Below, piece after piece: positions 59,991 through 64,000 of a DNA stretch of 64,000 bases; position 1 is the first letter of the stretch; each line of letters opens with the position of its first letter. The position numbers and the translations under genes are program-made. The notes beneath the pieces were generated by a model. It made no database searches. It was not told the DNA's origin and saw only the letters and a list, made by a program, of their open reading frames with translations. Source of the stretch: Lysobacterales bacterium (lineage in GTDB: Bacteria; Pseudomonadota; Gammaproteobacteria; Xanthomonadales; SZUA-36); the NCBI GenBank assembly GCA_029859645.1, contig JAOUCS010000001.1, positions 32,625 through 96,624 on the forward strand. The letters are read 5' to 3'.

Positions 59991-61151
59991 TCAAGAAACG
60001 ACCGGGTTTTCTCTCAGCAGGGCGCCCAGGCGGGCAATACCCTCGCGGATGTCCTCTTCACCGTAATGCGCGAAGCTCAACCTGAGGCAGTTGTTCAGAC
60101 CATGCCGGCAGGAAAAAACCTCTCCAGCTTGAAAGCCGGTGCGATAGTCCGCGGCGAGCTTGCGCAGGGCGCTGGCGTCCGCACCTTTTTCCAGTTCCAG
60201 CCAGAAAAAGTAGCCGCCATCAGGACGCTTCCAGGTTGCCAGACCGGCGAGATGTTCATGCAGGGCTGCATCCATCGTCTCTACTCGTCGCCGGTAAGTG
60301 GCACGAAGCTTTGCCAGCAGTTCCTGTTGCAGGCCCAGTTCGATGGCATGACGAACCACGTGCGATGTGAAATGATTAAAGCAGCCGCCGCTGTTGACCA
60401 CACCGGTCCCCAGCAGGCGTTCCATCAGTTCGCTGGAAGTCTGGATCCAGCCCAGTCTGAGCCCTGGCGCCATGATTTTTGAAAATGAACCAAGCGACAG
60501 GATATTGCCTGACCCGGTCATGGTTCCAAGCGCCGGAGGCGGCTCTTTGAAATAGTGCAGCAACTGGTAAACCTCGTCCGCCACTACCAGGAAATCGTGC
60601 TCAAGGCTGAGCTCGGCCAGCAACTTCCGGCGCTCGTGGCTCAGCGTCTGCCCCCCGGGATTATGGAAACTGGGAATGGTGTAGATCATCACCGGGCGGT
60701 GTTTTTTCAGTTGCTCAATCAGCAGGTCGATTCGCAAGCCGTCATCATCCACCGGAATACCGACCATCTTCAATCCATGGTCCGCAAAGATCTGGTGCGC
60801 CAGGAAATAGGTGGGCTCTTCAATGAACACCGTGTCTCCCTGGCGGGCCAGTTGACCGCAGAGAAAATCCAGGGCCTGCGAGTTACCCGCTGATACGAAT
60901 AACTCATCCGGGCCGACCGGGTGCGCATAGTTTAAGGTCAGGAATTCCGCCAGCGCAGCCCTGAAGCGCACATCGCCCTGGCGTTCGCCGTAATTCAGCT
61001 CGATGGGTTCTGCTGAAGCCAGGAAATCCGCGCTGGCCGCCCGCATGAGGTCGACCGGCAACAGGTCGGCTGAGGGCTGCCCGACACCGAAATTGATCAT
61101 CCCGGGTGCAGGGGCGCCGTCGAAGGTTACGGTACGTTGTCTGCTTGCCAT
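59991..61151 (-). CDS. PLP-dependent aminotransferase (fold I, MocR-like without HTH)
   Basis: About 386 residues, class I/II aminotransferase. Visible are INFGVGQPSADLLPVDLM at the N-terminus, ELNYGERQGDVRFR in mid-protein, and the PLP-lysine in SLGSFSKIMAPGLRLGW. It fits the 2-aminoadipate/aromatic aminotransferase group. I chose ATG 61151 over one 14 codons upstream. It is divergent, with about 60 bp spacing, from a glutamine-synthetase-family gene, which suggests a shared amino-acid or polyamine pathway. Confidence 0.88.
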   Translation of the reverse strand: MASRQRTVTFDGAPAPGMINFGVGQPSADLLPVDLMRAASADFLASAEPIELNYGERQGDVRFRAALAEFLTLNYAHPVGPDELFVSAGNSQALDFLCGQLARQGDTVFIEEPTYFLAHQIFADHGLKMVGIPVDDDGLRIDLLIEQLKKHRPVMIYTIPSFHNPGGQTLSHERRKLLAELSLEHDFLVVADEVYQLLHYFKEPPPALGTMTGSGNILSLGSFSKIMAPGLRLGWIQTSSELMERLLGTGVVNSGGCFNHFTSHVVRHAIELGLQQELLAKLRATYRRRVETMDAALHEHLAGLATWKRPDGGYFFWLELEKGADASALRKLAADYRTGFQAGEVFSCRHGLNNCLRLSFAHYGEEDIREGIARLGALLRENPVVS

Positions 61152-61213
61152 TTGGCCATGATACCCAAAACCTATGTAAAATCGGCACTTCAAACATGAT
61201 AACCAGGTGATTT

Positions 61214-62554
61214 ATGCCAATGGATCGAATCAGGGACTGGCTGCGGGAAAACCGGATAACCGAGGTTGAGTGCCTGGTCCCGGATATGACGGGCAATGCG
61301 CGCGGCAAATTCATTCCGGCCGACAAATTCATCAAGGAAGACAGCAGGCTGCCGGAGTCCATTCTCGTCCAGACCGTCACCGGTGATTACACCGATATCC
61401 ATGATGAGCTGGTCGGGCCAACTGATCGCGACATGATGTTGCAACCCGACCCGGATACGATGCGCCTGGTGCCCTGGGCGGCAGACCCGACCGGCCAGAT
61501 TATCCACGACTGCTACACCCGGGAAGGAGATCTGCACCCGCTGGCTTCACGCAACGTTCTGAAAAGGGTGCTCAAGCTTTATGAAGCAGAGGGCTGGAAA
61601 CCGGTAGTGGCGCCGGAAGTGGAGTATTACCTGATCCAGAAAAACATCGATCCGGATGGTGAACTGGAACCACCCATCGGCCGCTCCGGTCGGCGCGAAG
61701 CGGGCCGCCAGTCCTACAGCATCGACGCGGTCAATGAATTCGAGCCCATCGTCGAGGAGATGTATGACTTCTGCGAGGCGCAGGAACTGGACGTGGACAC
61801 GCTGATTCATGAATCCGGCCTGGCGCAGATGGAAATCAACTTCCTGCACGGCGATGCGCTTAACCTGGCGGACCAGGTATTCGTGTTCAAGCGCACCATG
61901 CGCGAAACAGCACTGCGGCATGGCATCTATGCAACCTTCATGGCCAAGCCGATGGAGCACGAGCCGGGCAGTGCCCTGCACATTCACCAGAGTATCGTCG
62001 ATATCAAGAACGGCAATAATATTTTCTCGACGGAAGACGGTGGTGAGCACGAACGGTTCCAGCACTTCATTGGCGGTCTGCAGCATTACACGCCGGGCGC
62101 GATCGCTTTCTTCGCACCCAGTGTGAACTCATACCGCCGGTTCACCCCAGACATCGCGGCGCCGATTAATCTTCACTGGGGCTACGAGAACCGTACCACC
62201 GGCATCCGGATTCCTGACGGTGACCGTCATTCGCGGCGGGTCGAGAATCGTTTTCCGGGTGCTGACGCCAACCCTTACCTGGCTATAGCGGTTTCACTGG
62301 CCTGTGGTTACCTGGGCATGAAGCAGAAACTCGATGCAACCGAGCCCCACGAAGGAGACGCTTTCCTGGAACCCATCGCAGTGGCGCGGAGCCTGGAGCA
62401 GGCATTGGGCCTGCTGGAGGATGATACTGACCTCACCAATGCGCTGGGTGCGCATTTCGTCAAGGCTTACTGCGCGGTGAAACGGGAGGAGTTCGAGGCC
62501 TTCAACAAGGTCATCAGTTCCTGGGAGCGGGAATATTTGTTGCTCAACGTCTAG
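61214..62554 (+). CDS. Glutamine synthetase family protein (PuuA-like)
   Basis: 446 residues of the GlnA fold. Motifs: VECLVPDMTGNARGKFIPAD near the start, PMEHEPGSALHIHQS (metal-site His), NSYRRFTPDIAAPINL and NRTTGIRIP with the conserved Arg, then VENRFPGADANPYLAIA. The type resembles gamma-glutamylputrescine synthetase and related glutamate-amine ligases more than housekeeping GlnA. It would ligate glutamate to an amine at ATP cost. Next to an aminotransferase, this fits polyamine or amine catabolism, but the substrate is unproven. Confidence 0.87.
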   Translation: MPMDRIRDWLRENRITEVECLVPDMTGNARGKFIPADKFIKEDSRLPESILVQTVTGDYTDIHDELVGPTDRDMMLQPDPDTMRLVPWAADPTGQIIHDCYTREGDLHPLASRNVLKRVLKLYEAEGWKPVVAPEVEYYLIQKNIDPDGELEPPIGRSGRREAGRQSYSIDAVNEFEPIVEEMYDFCEAQELDVDTLIHESGLAQMEINFLHGDALNLADQVFVFKRTMRETALRHGIYATFMAKPMEHEPGSALHIHQSIVDIKNGNNIFSTEDGGEHERFQHFIGGLQHYTPGAIAFFAPSVNSYRRFTPDIAAPINLHWGYENRTTGIRIPDGDRHSRRVENRFPGADANPYLAIAVSLACGYLGMKQKLDATEPHEGDAFLEPIAVARSLEQALGLLEDDTDLTNALGAHFVKAYCAVKREEFEAFNKVISSWEREYLLLNV

Positions 62555-62605
62555 TAAATTGTTTATTGTTTAGGAATACAAACCGGGATTTGAGGAGTTG
62601 GAACC

Positions 62606-63934
62606 ATGCAAGGATATTCTCGATGTGATGTGTTTAAGACACCGCTTCTTTTCTCGCTGACTTTAATCGTGATCCTGGTGGCCGGCTTGTCTGAAGCGCT
62701 GGCCTACGATAAGTATTCAGATTGCGATGACTGCCATGGTGATTTTCGTGACAGTCCCTATACATCGCTTGCAAACGGCGCCAATTGGGGCAACAGCCTG
62801 CATGACGTTCACCGCAATGAGATGCTGAACGGCGATTGCAATACCTGTCACGTATCAGGAGATTTCGATTCCGTATCCATAGACAGTTCCACCGGTGGCA
62901 ACGGGCTGGCCCCCATAAGTTGCATGGGTTGCCACGGACGAGACGAAGATATGGGCAATGACAGTCTATCCGGAGGACGAGGCGCGGGCTTGCGTCAACA
63001 TCACTACACGGCCGGTGTTGAGCGCTGTGTCAATTGTCACAGCGATTCAAATCCCGCATCTTATACTCCGGTAGGGGAAGATGTTCTCCCCAACTATTAC
63101 GCCAATCCAGGCGCCAATCACCCCCAAATCCCCAAGGACCCATGCAACGCCGACGGCAGTGAGCGTTTTGCGGGTACTGAAGGCCTGGATAATGATGGTG
63201 ACGGCAGTTATGACGCGGCGGATTCTGACTGTACCGTCATGAGCATCACTTACAGCGTCGGCGGCAATGTCAGCGGTCTTACCGGTTCTGGCCTGGCGCT
63301 GCAAAACAACGGGGCTGATACACTTTCAATTGCGGCTAACGGCTCCTTTAGCTTCGCCACCGAACTCGAAGATGCCAGCGCTTACAGCGTGACGGTATCG
63401 GCCCAGCCCACGGGTCAGACCTGCAGCGTCGCCAATGGCAGTGGCACCATCGCGGCTGCGGATGTCAGCAACGTCGCGGTGACCTGTGAAGATAATCCGT
63501 CTTCGGGTATTCAGATCAATACCGGCATGAACGATGCCTGGTTTTACCCGGAAACTGACGGGCAGGGGATGCTGATCAGCGTTTTTGACAATTCTGACGT
63601 CATGTTCGTTGCCTGGTTCACATTTGACGTCGAGCGTCCACCGGCAGATGTTACGGCCATGCTTGGTGACCCGGGCCACCGCTGGCTCACCGCCCAGGGC
63701 ACGTTTAACGGAAATATCGCGACCCTGGAACTGTATCAGACGGTTGGGGGCGTTTTCGATTCATCGAATCCCGCACCGGATCCTGCAGAAAAGATCGGCA
63801 CGATGACCATTGTATGGAGCAGCTGTAACTCGGCAATCGTCTCCTACGTGATCGACTCGCCGCCGCTTGTCGGCGAGTTTCCGATCCAGCGAGTGGTGCC
63901 CAATAACATAACGCTGTGTGAATCCATGCAGTAG
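62606..63934 (+). CDS. Tetraheme cytochrome c with C-terminal secreted-type domains
   Basis: 442 residues with a signal peptide (about 1-33). Four heme motifs (CDDCH, CNTCH, CMGCH, CVNCH) lie in the first 150 residues. Then comes an Asp-rich loop (DNDGDGSYDAADSDC, Ca-binding-like), then a beta-domain (YSVGGNVSGLTGSGLAL). From about 306 there is a tryptophan-containing domain (DAWFYPETDGQGM, MFVAWFTFDV) related in pattern to the one in the octaheme pair. Possible surface or extracellular electron carrier. Good GAGGAG ribosome binding site. Confidence 0.83.
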   Translation: MQGYSRCDVFKTPLLFSLTLIVILVAGLSEALAYDKYSDCDDCHGDFRDSPYTSLANGANWGNSLHDVHRNEMLNGDCNTCHVSGDFDSVSIDSSTGGNGLAPISCMGCHGRDEDMGNDSLSGGRGAGLRQHHYTAGVERCVNCHSDSNPASYTPVGEDVLPNYYANPGANHPQIPKDPCNADGSERFAGTEGLDNDGDGSYDAADSDCTVMSITYSVGGNVSGLTGSGLALQNNGADTLSIAANGSFSFATELEDASAYSVTVSAQPTGQTCSVANGSGTIAAADVSNVAVTCEDNPSSGIQINTGMNDAWFYPETDGQGMLISVFDNSDVMFVAWFTFDVERPPADVTAMLGDPGHRWLTAQGTFNGNIATLELYQTVGGVFDSSNPAPDPAEKIGTMTIVWSSCNSAIVSYVIDSPPLVGEFPIQRVVPNNITLCESMQ

Positions 63935-63964
63935 TGCCCGGAAGCGTTTGATCGCCCGATCCGG

Positions 63965-63991
63965 AACCCCGCCGTACCGGGCGGGGTTTTT
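63965..63991 (+). terminator. Rho-independent terminator
   Basis: 7-bp GC stem (63967-63973 with 63980-63986) followed by five T residues, just after the tetraheme gene. Confidence 0.85.
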
Positions 63992-64000
63992 CACCGACAA

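Overview
Every protein here that I can place is of proteobacterial type, and the full Mla lipid-transport set, PrlC, MltF, long-form SppA and TrhP point to a gammaproteobacterium. Many c-type cytochromes, a rhodoquinone methyltransferase, a fumarate reductase and a pyruvate:ferredoxin oxidoreductase suggest a sediment or redox-gradient organism that alternates between oxic and anoxic life. The species cannot be fixed from the sequence alone. I saw no rRNA, tRNA, CRISPR array, insertion sequence or prophage gene.

Region 1 (1-9.2 kb) holds housekeeping genes: the end of sppA, an SDR oxidoreductase, dgkA, prlC, xthA, a three-domain glutaredoxin/IscA-like/rhodanese protein, a SET-domain protein and two poorly known proteins. 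Region 2 (9.2-19 kb, minus strand) is a tightly coupled run mlaFEDCBA-oppABCDF-LEA14-like lipoprotein. Upstream of it, 18979-19559 looks like a free-standing structured RNA of about 580 nt, with a near-consensus sigma-70 promoter, many hairpins, no credible ORF and a strong terminator. Region 3 (19.7-27.6 kb) carries mltF, a DUF302 protein, an APC permease and an RND efflux pair.

Region 4 (27.6-35.4 kb, minus strand) is the most striking. A monoheme cytochrome, a decaheme MtrA/DmsE-type cytochrome, an MtrB/PioB-type outer-membrane porin, frdABCD and rquA follow one another with very small gaps (81 nt after the first gene, at most about 17 nt afterwards). This links an outer-membrane electron conduit to a rhodoquinone-dependent fumarate reductase in what looks like one operon. 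Region 5 (35.5-43.2 kb) contains protoporphyrinogen oxidase, a histidine kinase with two heme-attachment motifs in its periplasmic domain, a sigma-54 activator, and a divergent operon of two response regulators, a nine-heme cytochrome and a cytochrome b. That operon is preceded by a consensus sigma-54 promoter and an upstream inverted repeat.

Region 6 (43.4-53.8 kb) continues the cytochrome island: a triheme cytochrome, a nine-heme/cytochrome-b fusion, two tetraheme c4-like cytochromes, a membrane monoheme protein, and tandem octaheme cytochromes with a fused tryptophan-rich C-terminal domain. Region 7 (53.8-64 kb) has a sulfotransferase, nifJ with an NfnB/GltD-like partner, an aminotransferase divergent from a glutamine-synthetase-family gene, and a tetraheme cytochrome with a related C-terminal domain. 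I count 63 potential heme-attachment motifs between 35 and 64 kb plus region 4. The parts together look like a regulated system moving electrons between the quinone pool, the periplasm and the cell exterior.
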